This document shows, piece after piece, positions 43,738 through 51,434 of a stretch of DNA of 64,000 bases. The position numbers and the translations under genes were made by a program. Below the pieces are notes generated by a model that was not told the DNA's origin, did not search any database, and saw nothing but the letters and a program-made list of their open reading frames with translations. The first letter of the stretch is position 1. Each line of letters begins with the position of its first letter. This DNA is from Mycolicibacterium brisbanense (GTDB lineage Bacteria > Actinomycetota > Actinomycetes > Mycobacteriales > Mycobacteriaceae): positions 1 through 64,000 of the forward strand of contig NZ_BCSX01000054.1 of assembly GCF_001570425.1 (NCBI RefSeq), given 5' to 3'.

Positions 43738-44642
43738 CGAGTCGACCGCCGGGCCAAGGGAGACAGCGGGAAGCCGAGATGGTCGAGTTTGTCGGGATTG
43801 ATGACCGAGCGGACGGTGCAGATGCTGTTGCCCGCGACGTCGACGGTCAACACGTTGATGAGTCCGCCGTCGGGGTCGAAGCTGAGCAGCCCGGGCTGAC
43901 CGTTGACCAATGAGCGTTGGAAGCGGGCCCCGATGCCGTGATACGCACGCACGATCCCGGCCAGCACCCGCAACACCCGGTCGCGCCCGAACACCGGTCG
44001 CGGCAGGCCGCGGCCCATGCCTCCGCCGTCGCCGTAGAACGCGACATCGGCAGCCAGCAGCTCTACGAGATTCTCGAGGTCGCCGTCCTCGGCCGCGCTG
44101 AAGAACCGCTCGGCCAACTCGGCGCGGTGCGCGGCGTCGACGTCGAAACGATGCCGCCCGGCCTCGATGTGCCGACGGGCCCGGTTGAGCAGCTGCCGGC
44201 AATTCGCGGGCTCCTTGCCGACGATGCGCGCGATGTCGTCGTAGTCGTAGGCGAACACCTCTCGCAGCAGGAACACCGCGCGTTCCACGGGAGACAGCGT
44301 TTCCAACAGCACCAAAAATGCCATCGACAGCGAATCCGATGTCGCCGCCAGCTCTGCGACATCCGAATCGGCAGACGTCAGCAGCGGCTCCGGAAGCCAA
44401 GGGCCGATGTAGGTTTCGCGCTGCACCCGCGCTGAGCGCAGATGGTCGATGGCCAGCCGCGTGGTGATGGTTGTCAGCAGCGAACGCGGTGAATCCGCTT
44501 CGCTGCCGCGGGCCAGATAGTCGAAGTAGCGGACGTACGCGGCCTGCACGACATCTTCGGCATCGGCGACGCTGCCCAGCATGCGGTACGCGATCGAGAA
44601 CAGCAGTGGCCGCAGCTCGGCGGGGTCTGCCTGGTCGGTCAT
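43734..44642 (-). CDS. ECF41-type sigma factor with C-terminal SnoaL-like domain
   Basis: 302 residues. Sigma region 2 is FSIAYRMLGSVADAEDVVQ and region 4 is VFAYDYDDIARIVGKEPANC. The C-terminal NTF2/SnoaL-like extension (AERFFSAAEDGDLENLVELL, FDPDGGLINVLTVD) ends with the NPDKL motif that marks ECF41 (SigJ-like) proteins, where it tunes sigma activity in place of an anti-sigma factor. The divergent DoxX gene is the kind of target such factors have, and a matching promoter lies between them. Followed by a crotonase. Confidence 0.92.
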   Translation of the reverse strand: MTDQADPAELRPLLFSIAYRMLGSVADAEDVVQAAYVRYFDYLARGSEADSPRSLLTTITTRLAIDHLRSARVQRETYIGPWLPEPLLTSADSDVAELAATSDSLSMAFLVLLETLSPVERAVFLLREVFAYDYDDIARIVGKEPANCRQLLNRARRHIEAGRHRFDVDAAHRAELAERFFSAAEDGDLENLVELLAADVAFYGDGGGMGRGLPRPVFGRDRVLRVLAGIVRAYHGIGARFQRSLVNGQPGLLSFDPDGGLINVLTVDVAGNSICTVRSVINPDKLDHLGFPLSPLARRSTR

Positions 44643-44691
44643 GGCACCTCCCTGTCTTCCCCTAGACGATTCGGCGCGGCTGGTTGTGACA

Positions 44692-44718
44692 CGTCACATC
44701 CGAGTGCCGTCGTACGTC
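44692..44718 (+). promoter_or_regulatory. Candidate ECF41 promoter of the DoxX gene
   Basis: CGTCACA (44692-44698), 16 bases, then CGTC (44715-44718) matches the reported ECF41 promoter TGTCACA-N16-CGTC with one mismatch. The DoxX ATG is 38 bases further on, with AGAAAGG as ribosome site. Confidence 0.65.
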
Positions 44719-44756
44719 ATCAGGTCTGCACGTCCACAGCAGAAAGGGATACGACC

Positions 44757-45119
44757 ATGAACACCGCACTCTGGACCGCCCAGCTCATCCTCGCCGCGGT
44801 ATTCGCGTTGTCCGGCACGGTCAAACTCACCATGAGTCGCCAGCGGTTGCTGGACACCGGCCAGACCGGGATCGCCATGTTCCCCATGCCGGTCGTCCGG
44901 TTCACTGCGGCCATGGAGTTGCTTGCTGTAGTCGGGCTGGTGGCGCCGGGGCTCACTCGAATCGGCTTGGTGTTCACCCCTCTCGCAGCCGCCGGCTTGT
45001 GCGTGGTGATGATCGGCGCCGCGTGGGCACACAGCCGGTTGCACGAGCCGCGCAGCTTTTTGGCCAACGCCGTGCTGTTCGGGCTGGCGGTGTTTGTGTT
45101 CGTCGGGCGGTTGCTCTAG
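44757..45119 (+). CDS. DoxX-like four-helix membrane protein
   Basis: 120 residues with four hydrophobic segments: LWTAQLILAAVFALSGTVKL, FTAAMELLAVVGLVAPGL, LVFTPLAAAGLCVVMIGAAW and FLANAVLFGLAVFVFVGRL. It fits the DoxX-like/SURF4 group, small quinone-associated or redox-related membrane proteins. DoxX, carboxymuconolactone decarboxylase-like and epimerase genes are frequent partners of ECF41 sigma factors, so this is the likely direct target of the neighbour. Overlaps the convergent reductase gene by four bases. Confidence 0.85.
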   Translation: MNTALWTAQLILAAVFALSGTVKLTMSRQRLLDTGQTGIAMFPMPVVRFTAAMELLAVVGLVAPGLTRIGLVFTPLAAAGLCVVMIGAAWAHSRLHEPRSFLANAVLFGLAVFVFVGRLL

Positions 45120-45724
45120 CGAGTGATTCGGTAGCGCACGTGCGTTGCCAACGGCGAATGCTCGGTCTCGACGAGTTCCAGCTCGTTGACGGTGGTGTCG
45201 TCGAAGATGCGTTCCCCGCGTCCGAGCAGAACCGGGATGATGTCGAGGCTCAGTTCGTCGAGTTCGCCTGCCGCGAGCACCTGGCGCACCGCGGACGCGC
45301 CGCCGGCAATGTCGACGTCACCACCGCCCGCAGCGCGGGCCTGCGCCAACGCGTCGCCGATGCCGCCGGTCACGAAATGGAAGGTGGTGCCGCCGTCCAT
45401 CTCGATGGGCTCGTGCTCGTAATGCGTCAGCACGAAAACCGGTGCGTGGTAAGGAGGTTCGTCACCCCACCAGCCACGCCACTGCTCGCCGTCGGCGGCC
45501 CAGTCGCCACGGATCGGGCCGAACATGTTGCGTCCCATCACATATGCACCACGAGGGCGCAGCAGGTTCGCCGTCCAACGGGCATCCACCTCATGCTGGG
45601 GCTGGTCGAGGTGCCAATGATGCAGCCGCATCCCGCCGCGGCCGATCGGGTCGTCACGGGTTTGGTCGGGGCCGGCGACGAAGCCGTCCAGCGAGATCGA
45701 CATGTGTGCGGTGGTGAAGGTCAT
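45116..45724 (-). CDS. Dihydrofolate reductase-like / RibD C-terminal domain protein
   Basis: 202 residues. HMSISLDGFVAGPDQ is the family start, AYVMGRNMFGP the nucleotide strand, VDIAGGASAVRQVLAAG the glycine-rich loop and DELSLDIIPVLLGRGERIF the C-terminal signature. Reductases of this type use NADPH; most in actinobacteria have no assigned substrate. It converges on the DoxX gene. No clear operon partner. Confidence 0.82.
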   Translation of the reverse strand: MTFTTAHMSISLDGFVAGPDQTRDDPIGRGGMRLHHWHLDQPQHEVDARWTANLLRPRGAYVMGRNMFGPIRGDWAADGEQWRGWWGDEPPYHAPVFVLTHYEHEPIEMDGGTTFHFVTGGIGDALAQARAAGGGDVDIAGGASAVRQVLAAGELDELSLDIIPVLLGRGERIFDDTTVNELELVETEHSPLATHVRYRITR

Positions 45725-45764
45725 GTACTAGTAGACCGCCTGCGCGGCACAAACTCATCTGCGG

Positions 45765-46169
45765 TCAGTACGACTGCCCGTTGGCATACCTCTCGCGGCG
45801 GTAGTGGCGCCCGTTGCCGCGGTTGCGGCTTTTGTACGTCGGGAGCTGGGAGTCACAGTTCGGGCAGATCAGTCGCAGGTTGTCTCTGTGGTTGTTGGTC
45901 GGGTCGCCATCGATGTGGTCCAACACCAATGCCAACGGCAAGTTCTGCCAGGTGGTGGCGCCGTTGCAGATCGCGCAGCAGCCGGATTGGGCGTCGGCCA
46001 AATACTCGCGAATGTAGTGACCCTTATGGGAATCGATCCGCGCCACGCCTGTCTCAAGCCACTTCTTTGTGTGGGCGTCGCGTCGGGCCAACGCCTGGCA
46101 GGCATTGCCGCAATAGACTTTTTGGCTGCGCTTCGCGAGGGGTGCACCGCAGCCGAGACATGACCTCAT
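45765..46169 (-). CDS. HNH endonuclease with N-terminal zinc ribbon
   Basis: 134 residues. The N-terminal four Cys (CLGCGAP and YCGNACQALARR) form a zinc ribbon. The HNH module has CCAICNGA, LALVLDHIDGDPTNNHRDNL and LRLICPNCDSQLPT, with the catalytic His-Asn-His pattern and the zinc Cys pairs. Solitary HNH genes of this size are common in mycobacteria, often phage-derived or beside tRNA genes; here it lies 50 bases downstream of a tRNA-Thr on the same strand. Role unknown. Confidence 0.85.
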   Translation of the reverse strand: MRSCLGCGAPLAKRSQKVYCGNACQALARRDAHTKKWLETGVARIDSHKGHYIREYLADAQSGCCAICNGATTWQNLPLALVLDHIDGDPTNNHRDNLRLICPNCDSQLPTYKSRNRGNGRHYRRERYANGQSY

Positions 46170-46220
46170 GAACGGACATTACGACGGGCTACCGACAAGC
46201 TGCCGCTACATACATACCGG

Positions 46221-46292
46221 AGCCCCCGGTCAGGTTCGAACTGACGGCCTACGCTTTACAAGAGCGTTGCTCTACCACTGAGCTACGGAGGC
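46221..46292 (-). tRNA. tRNA-Thr (anticodon TGT)
   Basis: 72 bases fold as a complete cloverleaf: acceptor GCCTCCG/CGGGGGC (one T-G pair), D stem GCTC/GAGC, anticodon stem ACGCT/AGCGT around loop CTTGTAA (anticodon TGT), and T arm with GTTCGAA. CCA is not encoded. It reads ACA codons. It lies between the HNH gene and the decapeptide-repeat gene, on their strand. Confidence 0.95.
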
Positions 46293-46314
46293 GGACGGCG
46301 TCCATCCTAACGGG

Positions 46315-47337
46315 TCACATGTCCTGGTCGATCACCCGCTGGGAGGCGACCACGCGGGCCGCGGTGCGGCGCCGTTGCCGGGACAGCGGAATGCGGTCGG
46401 CGATGTTGCTCAGTGGGTTGACGACCGCGGTCAGGGACAGCACCGCGTCGTGCAGCGTGTCGACCATCGGTGCCAGCGCTTCCAGGCCGGGCACCAGGCG
46501 GTTGAGGGTGTCGGAGAGGTCGACGAGCTTGGCGAGCGGGCCGTCCGGATCGGCCAGGGTCTCCAGCAGGCCGTCGTCGGCGAGCAGTTTGTCGACGACG
46601 CCGTCCTCTCGCAGCAGGCGTTCGATCAGGCCTTCGTCGGCCAACAGCTGATCGGCCAGCCCTCCGGGTGAGACAACCCGCGACAGTGCACCGTTCTCGG
46701 TGGTCAGCCGGTCCATCAAGCCACCCTCGGAGGTGATCTGGTCGACCAGGCCACCTTCCTGCAACGCGCGATTGACGGGGCCGGTCTCGGCCAGGAGTTT
46801 GTCGGCGACGCCGTCCTCGCGCAGGATCCGTTCGACGATGCCGTTCTTGGCCAGCAATCGGTCGGCGAGCCCGCCGGGGGCCAGCACACGTGAGACCACG
46901 CCATCCTCGGCGGTCAGCCGGTCGGCGAGGCCCCCCTCGGCGGTGATCTGATCGACCAGGCCGCCCTCGGCGAGAGCGCGCGACACCGGACCGGTGTCGG
47001 AGTTGAGCCGATCCAGCAGCCCGCCCGGTTTGGTCAGCTGATCGACCAGTCCACCCGGCTGCAGTAGCTGATTGAGTGGGCCGTCCGGCGCGAGTGCCCG
47101 GCCGATCGGGGCATCGTCGTCCATGAGGTGGGCCAACCGGTTTGCTCGCTCCACCGCGTCGTCGAGTCCGAGCAATCCGGCCACCGAGGGCTTGCCCTGG
47201 ATCGGGTTGGCGTCGTTGAGTGAACGTTGTACGACGTTGAGGGTGCCCCCGGCGATACCGAGGCCGAGGTCGGCGACGGCCAGACCGACCTTGACCGGGG
47301 CGGTGGCAACCTGGACCAGGGTTTTGCCGAGGTTCAT
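46315..47337 (-). CDS. Decapeptide-repeat protein (20 tandem units) beside phoPR
   Basis: 340 residues. An N-terminal hydrophobic/helical part (LVQVATAPVKVGLAVADLGL) leads into 20 contiguous ten-residue repeats at residues 75-274, consensus GGLxDxLLAE (GGLVDQITAE, DGVADKLLAE and so on). Seven units (115-184) are repeated as a block at 185-254. The C-terminal 65 residues (LNRLVPGLEALAPMVDTLHD) are non-repetitive and end basic. No enzyme motif; the regular repeat suggests an elongated or curved helical scaffold. Its position, divergent from phoP with a 103-base shared gap, corresponds to Rv0756c, but homology is not confirmed. PhoP could control it. Confidence 0.85.
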   Translation of the reverse strand: MNLGKTLVQVATAPVKVGLAVADLGLGIAGGTLNVVQRSLNDANPIQGKPSVAGLLGLDDAVERANRLAHLMDDDAPIGRALAPDGPLNQLLQPGGLVDQLTKPGGLLDRLNSDTGPVSRALAEGGLVDQITAEGGLADRLTAEDGVVSRVLAPGGLADRLLAKNGIVERILREDGVADKLLAETGPVNRALQEGGLVDQITSEGGLMDRLTTENGALSRVVSPGGLADQLLADEGLIERLLREDGVVDKLLADDGLLETLADPDGPLAKLVDLSDTLNRLVPGLEALAPMVDTLHDAVLSLTAVVNPLSNIADRIPLSRQRRRTAARVVASQRVIDQDM

Positions 47338-47403
47338 GACGCCAGTCTAGGGGCGTGTGGCCGGCATCACCCGTGGGGTTCTCACGGGACCTTGGAGCAA
47401 AAC

Positions 47404-47432
47404 TTTCAGGAAGCTCACAGCGAGCGCGCAGG
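47404..47432. promoter_or_regulatory. Candidate PhoP-binding direct repeats
   Basis: TTTCAGG (47404), TCACAGC (47415) and GCGCAGG (47426) are spaced exactly 11 bases apart with 4-base spacers AAGC and GAGC. TCACAGC is the perfect PhoP half-site, and the 7+4 periodicity is that of PhoP boxes. They end nine bases before the phoP ATG, suiting autoregulation. Confidence 0.55.
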
Positions 47433-47440
47433 ATTAAGTC

Positions 47441-48184
47441 ATGCGACAGCGGCAACATGGCAGGATGGCCATGCCAGCAGTGCCCGAGAGCGTCCCTGAA
47501 GCACGGATCCTTGTCGTCGACGACGAGGCCAATATCGTCGAGTTGCTGTCCGTCAGCCTCAAGTTCCAGGGCTTCGAGGTGCATACCGCGTCTAACGGTG
47601 CGGCTGCCCTCGACAAAGCCAGGGAAGTTCGACCGGACGCGGTCATCTTGGACGTGATGATGCCCGGCATGGATGGCTTCGGCCTGTTGCGGCGTCTGCG
47701 TGCCGACGGCATCGACGCGCCCGCGCTGTTCCTGACCGCGCGCGACAGCCTGCAGGACAAGATCGCCGGCCTGACTCTCGGCGGCGACGACTACGTCACC
47801 AAGCCGTTCAGTCTCGAAGAGGTGGTGGCACGGCTGCGCGTGATTCTGCGCCGGTCCGGCCGCGGCGTCGAAGAAACCCGCGTCGCGCGGTTGTCGTTTG
47901 CGGATATCGAACTCGACGAGGACACCCACGAGGTGTGGAAGGCCGGCGAGCCCGTCTCGCTGTCGCCGACCGAATTCACCCTGCTGCGCTACTTCATCAT
48001 CAACGCGGGCACGGTGTTGTCGAAGCCGAAGATCCTCGACCACGTGTGGCGCTACGACTTCGGCGGCGACGTCAACGTAGTCGAGTCCTACGTGTCCTAC
48101 CTGCGCCGCAAGATCGACACCGGCGACAAGCGTCTGCTGCACACCCTGCGCGGTGTCGGTTACGTGCTGCGTGAGCCGCGCTGA
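47441..48184 (+). CDS. phoP: Two-component response regulator PhoP
   Basis: 247 residues, the M. tuberculosis PhoP length. The receiver domain (about 20-135) has ILVVDDEAN, phospho-acceptor Asp in VILDVMMPGMDGFG, the Thr in LFLTARD and Lys in DYVTKPFSL. The winged-helix domain ends with VLSKPKILDHVWRYDFGGDV and YVSYLRRKIDTG. PhoP controls acid response, lipid synthesis and secretion in mycobacteria. AGGA lies seven bases before the ATG at 47441; an internal ATG at 47465 is possible. Followed 55 bases later by phoR. Confidence 0.96.
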   Translation: MRQRQHGRMAMPAVPESVPEARILVVDDEANIVELLSVSLKFQGFEVHTASNGAAALDKAREVRPDAVILDVMMPGMDGFGLLRRLRADGIDAPALFLTARDSLQDKIAGLTLGGDDYVTKPFSLEEVVARLRVILRRSGRGVEETRVARLSFADIELDEDTHEVWKAGEPVSLSPTEFTLLRYFIINAGTVLSKPKILDHVWRYDFGGDVNVVESYVSYLRRKIDTGDKRLLHTLRGVGYVLREPR

Positions 48185-48239
48185 GGACTCTCCGCGGCGA
48201 GCCGCGCAGATGGCAATTGTCCGGCGGCATACTTCTTGA

Positions 48240-49685
48240 GTGGTGTTAGACCGGGTTAACCGCGCGCGCGGGCAAGGTGTGCCGCTGCGCGTGGGGTTGG
48301 TTGCCGCCGCTCTGGTCCTGGTGGCCTGCGGCCTGCTGGCGTCGGGCGTTGCCGTCACCTCGATCATGCGGCACACCGAGGTCGACCGGATCGATCAGAC
48401 GTTGCTCGATGCATCGCGGAGCTGGGCATTGGAACCGCGACGCATGCCGTCCACGCCCATGGAAGGTCCGAACCCCGCGCGGCCACCGTCGAACTTCTAC
48501 GTGCGCGGCGTCGACGAGGACGGGCGCACGTGGATCGCGATCAACGACCGGGAAGCCGAACCGGACCTACCCGACAACAACGATGTCGGGCCGATCCCGG
48601 TGACCGTCGGGTCGATCGGGGATTCCAACATCCAATGGCGGGCGATGACGGTGCGTTCATCGGACGGCTCGCTCACCACGGTCGCGATCGATCTGTCTGA
48701 CGTGCAGTCGTCGGTGCGGGCGTTGATCTGGTCGCAGATCGGGATCGGCGCGGCCGTGCTGCTGGTGCTCGGTATCGCCGGCTACGCGGTGGTCCACCGG
48801 AGCCTGCGTCCCCTGGTCGAGGTCGAACAGACAGCTGCCGCGATCGCTGCCGGGCAGCTCGATCGTCGTGTCCCCGAACGGGATCCGCGCACCGAAGTCG
48901 GCCGGTTGTCGTTGGCGCTCAACGGGATGCTCGCACAGATCCAGCGGGCGGTGGCAGCGTCGGAGGCCTCGGCCGAGCAGGCGCGCAGCTCTGAGGAGCG
49001 CATGCGACGGTTCATCACCGACGCCAGCCACGAGCTGCGCACACCGTTGACCACCATTCGCGGTTTCGCCGAGCTGTACCGGCAGGGCGCGGCCCGCGAC
49101 ACCGAAATGTTGATGGGCCGCATCGAGAGCGAGTCGCGGCGCATGGGCCTGCTCGTCGAGGACCTCTTGCTGCTGGCGCGCCTCGATGCACAACGACCGC
49201 TGGAACGCCGACGGGTCGACCTGCTGACGCTGGCCACCGACGCAGTGCACGACGCGCAGTCCATCGCACCTGAGCGCAAGGTGTCCATGGAGGTGTTCGA
49301 CGGGCCGGGAACACCCGAAGTGCTCGGGGACGACGCCCGATTGCGGCAAGTGCTGGGGAACCTGGTGGCGAACGCGCTGCAGCACACGCCCGAGACCGCG
49401 GGCATCACGGTGCGGGTGGGTACCGACGGGGACAACGCGGTGCTCGAGGTGTGCGACGAAGGCCCCGGCATGAGCCAGGAAGATGCCCGACGGGTCTTCG
49501 AGCGGTTCTACCGTGCCGACACCTCACGCACCCGGGCGAGCGGTGGTACCGGGCTGGGCCTGTCGATCGTCGATTCGTTGGTCTACGCCCACGGCGGGAC
49601 GGTGCGCGTCGCCACCGCCCCGGGTCAGGGCTGCCGGTTTACCGTCAGCCTGCCGCGGATTGCAGATCTGCCAGCGCGGCTGTGA
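48240..49685 (+). CDS. phoR: Sensor histidine kinase PhoR
   Basis: 481 residues. Membrane segment 1 is LVAAALVLVACGLLASGVAV, followed by an extracytoplasmic sensor loop, and segment 2 is IGIGAAVLLVLGIAGYAVVH. HAMP follows, then the phospho-acceptor His in DASHELRTPLTTI, the N box LGNLVANALQHTPE, and ATP-lid motifs DEGPGMSQEDARRVFERFYR and GGTGLGLSIV. It phosphorylates PhoP. The GTG at 48240 starts the frame. The 3' end overlaps the convergent HIT gene by 41 bases. Confidence 0.95.
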   Translation: MVLDRVNRARGQGVPLRVGLVAAALVLVACGLLASGVAVTSIMRHTEVDRIDQTLLDASRSWALEPRRMPSTPMEGPNPARPPSNFYVRGVDEDGRTWIAINDREAEPDLPDNNDVGPIPVTVGSIGDSNIQWRAMTVRSSDGSLTTVAIDLSDVQSSVRALIWSQIGIGAAVLLVLGIAGYAVVHRSLRPLVEVEQTAAAIAAGQLDRRVPERDPRTEVGRLSLALNGMLAQIQRAVAASEASAEQARSSEERMRRFITDASHELRTPLTTIRGFAELYRQGAARDTEMLMGRIESESRRMGLLVEDLLLLARLDAQRPLERRRVDLLTLATDAVHDAQSIAPERKVSMEVFDGPGTPEVLGDDARLRQVLGNLVANALQHTPETAGITVRVGTDGDNAVLEVCDEGPGMSQEDARRVFERFYRADTSRTRASGGTGLGLSIVDSLVYAHGGTVRVATAPGQGCRFTVSLPRIADLPARL

Positions 49686-50061
49686 TCTTCGCCTGGGCCT
49701 CGTCGAGGGATTCCGGCGACGGGTTGTTGTCGACGTGGGCGAACCCGAAGTCGGACAGGTTGTAGGCCGGGAAGACGTGCACGTGCAGGTGCGGAACCTC
49801 GAGCCCGGCGATGATCACCCCGGCGCGCTCCGCGCCGAAGGCCTTGCACACGGCCTTGCCGATCAGCTGCGACACCTCCATCACGCGCGCGAAAACGGCG
49901 GGCTCGACATCCTGCCAATTGTCGATCTCGGCGCGGGGCACGACGAGCGTGTGGCCCTGGGTCATCGGGGCGATGGTCAGGAACGCGACTATCTCGTCGT
50001 CCTGATAGACGAATCGGCCCGGTAGTTCGCCGTTGATGATCTTGGTGAAGACGGTCGCCAT
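49645..50061 (-). CDS. HIT-family nucleotide hydrolase/transferase
   Basis: 138 residues. VFTKIINGELPGRFVYQDD is the standard start, TQGHTLVVPRAEI the middle, and VPHLHVHVFPAYN the histidine triad with the active-site His. HIT proteins act on AMP-lysine-type or dinucleoside substrates. It matches Rv0759c in sequence class and place, downstream of and convergent with phoR. Confidence 0.9.
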   Translation of the reverse strand: MATVFTKIINGELPGRFVYQDDEIVAFLTIAPMTQGHTLVVPRAEIDNWQDVEPAVFARVMEVSQLIGKAVCKAFGAERAGVIIAGLEVPHLHVHVFPAYNLSDFGFAHVDNNPSPESLDEAQAKITAALADLQSAAG

Positions 50062-50094
50062 GCCCCGAGCATAGTGAGCGCTGTCTCGACCGAC

Positions 50095-50949
50095 TCAGCC
50101 GATCAACTCGGCCAGTTCCCCGACAGTCCACGGTGGTGAGGCATGGTGGTCCCGGTAGGCGATGAAACCGGGTGTGGGACGGGTGAATTCGCCGACGAAA
50201 CCGCCTGCTGCGATGAAGATCCGGCCGGTCACGTCCCGCGCGGCATCGCTGACCAGGTAGCCATAGGTCGGCGCCACGTAGTCCGGTGGCGCCGCGTCGA
50301 GGGCACCCTGCATGCTCACGTCGTCGAGCAGGCCGCGGCGGTTGAGCTCGGCGATGTGCTGCTCGTAGTCGGAGCCGGTGGACAGCCGGGTGCGCGCTCC
50401 GGGGCATACCACGTTGGCGCGCACCCCGTGCTCCTTGAGTTCGGCCGCGATCGCCATCGTGAGGCCGTTGACCGCGCCCTTACCCGCCGGGTAACCCGAG
50501 CCGCCATAGTCGCCCAGGAACGCGAACGAACTGGTGTTGACGATGGCACCGCCGCCCTGGGCCACCATCGGCGGCGCGGCGGCCCGGCACGTCTCGAACA
50601 CGGTGCCCAGATGCGCGTCGAGCAGCTCCCGGAACTGCGCACTGGTGACGTTGAGGATGGACGAACCGACCGGCTCGGCGGTCCCGGCGCAATTCACCAG
50701 GATGTCGATGCTGCCGAACTCCGTAACGCACCGGTCGACCAGGGCGTCGGCCACAGCCGGATCAGACGGCGAACCGGCATGTGCCACACCGGAAATCCGC
50801 TGCGCCGCAGCATCTGCGGCTGCGGCGTCGCGGCCGCTGATCACGACGCCTGCGCCCAGTGATCCCAGGAGTTCGGCCACAGCCAGGCCGATACCGCGCG
50901 TGCCGCCGACCACGACCGCGCCGCGGCCGGCCAGTGCTCCGCTGGTCAG
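50095..50949 (-). CDS. Short-chain dehydrogenase/reductase, probable CTG start
   Basis: 284 residues if started at CTG 50949. VVVGGTRGIGLAVAELLGS is the cofactor motif, VNCAGTAEP the NAG strand, NTSSFAFLGDYGGSGYPAGK supplies Ser, Tyr and Lys. Starting at GTG 50913 would leave the protein with MVGGTRGIG and no first beta strand. The CTG gives MTSGALAGRGAVVVGGTRG and overlaps the SnoaL-like stop as CTGA, the usual coupled arrangement. Substrate unknown; likely co-transcribed with the upstream SnoaL-like gene. Confidence 0.78.
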   Translation of the reverse strand: MTSGALAGRGAVVVGGTRGIGLAVAELLGSLGAGVVISGRDAAAADAAAQRISGVAHAGSPSDPAVADALVDRCVTEFGSIDILVNCAGTAEPVGSSILNVTSAQFRELLDAHLGTVFETCRAAAPPMVAQGGGAIVNTSSFAFLGDYGGSGYPAGKGAVNGLTMAIAAELKEHGVRANVVCPGARTRLSTGSDYEQHIAELNRRGLLDDVSMQGALDAAPPDYVAPTYGYLVSDAARDVTGRIFIAAGGFVGEFTRPTPGFIAYRDHHASPPWTVGELAELIG

Positions 50950-51374
50950 CTCTCGCCGTCCTGGGCGAACGTCATCGCATCCATGTTCCAGTAGCCCCGC
51001 AGATTGGTGATCAAGCCGGCGTCATCGACCTTGTAGGTGAACACCCCGCGCACGGTCGCGGTGTAGCCGTTGGGAAACCTGGTGTGCAGCACCAAGATGT
51101 AGGCGATCTCGGTCGGCGAGCTCGACGGGAAGGTCTCCTCGCAGGTGACGGTCAACGTGTTCGGAGCGATGTTGGCGTCGTAGAAGCCCGCAACGGCTTC
51201 CTTGCCGCGAACCCCTGAGCCGTCGGGGTTGGTGATGGCCTCGCCGATCGGGTCCTCGACCACGACGTCGTCGGCCATCAAGGCCAGCCAGCCGTCTCTG
51301 TCGCCGGACTGCACGCAGCGCCAGGAGGCCTGCGATGCGATCTGGACAGGCGAAAGCTCTTGGGTCTGGGTCAT
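50946..51374 (-). CDS. SnoaL/ketosteroid isomerase-like protein (Rv0760c type)
   Basis: 142 residues, NTF2-like fold with QIASQASWRCVQSGDRDGWL, MADDVVVEDPIGEAI and RGVFTYKVDDAGLITNLRGY. Rv0760c, at this position in M. tuberculosis, has a steroid-binding ketosteroid-isomerase fold. Asp in the pocket (DDVVVEDPIG) is suitable for acid/base chemistry. It sits with alcohol dehydrogenase, P450 and SDR genes, supporting a steroid-like ligand. Confidence 0.88.
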   Translation of the reverse strand: MTQTQELSPVQIASQASWRCVQSGDRDGWLALMADDVVVEDPIGEAITNPDGSGVRGKEAVAGFYDANIAPNTLTVTCEETFPSSSPTEIAYILVLHTRFPNGYTATVRGVFTYKVDDAGLITNLRGYWNMDAMTFAQDGES

Positions 51375-51434
51375 ATTCGTCTCCTACCCGGTGAGCGGCA
51401 GCGTCTAACGCCACCACTCACCGGATCACGGTTG

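Noticed and set aside
42952..44400. Long extension of the crotonase gene over the sigma factor
   Set aside because: The extension is out of frame with the well-supported ECF41 sigma gene; the crotonase fold starts at 43737.
46516..47115. CRISPR-like 30-bp periodic repeat
   Set aside because: The 30-bp period comes from a coding decapeptide repeat in one continuous frame; repeats are degenerate and there are no spacers or cas genes.
46307..48376. Long minus-strand frame across phoP and the repeat gene
   Set aside because: Antisense to phoP and in another frame of the repeat gene; low complexity Arg-rich product.
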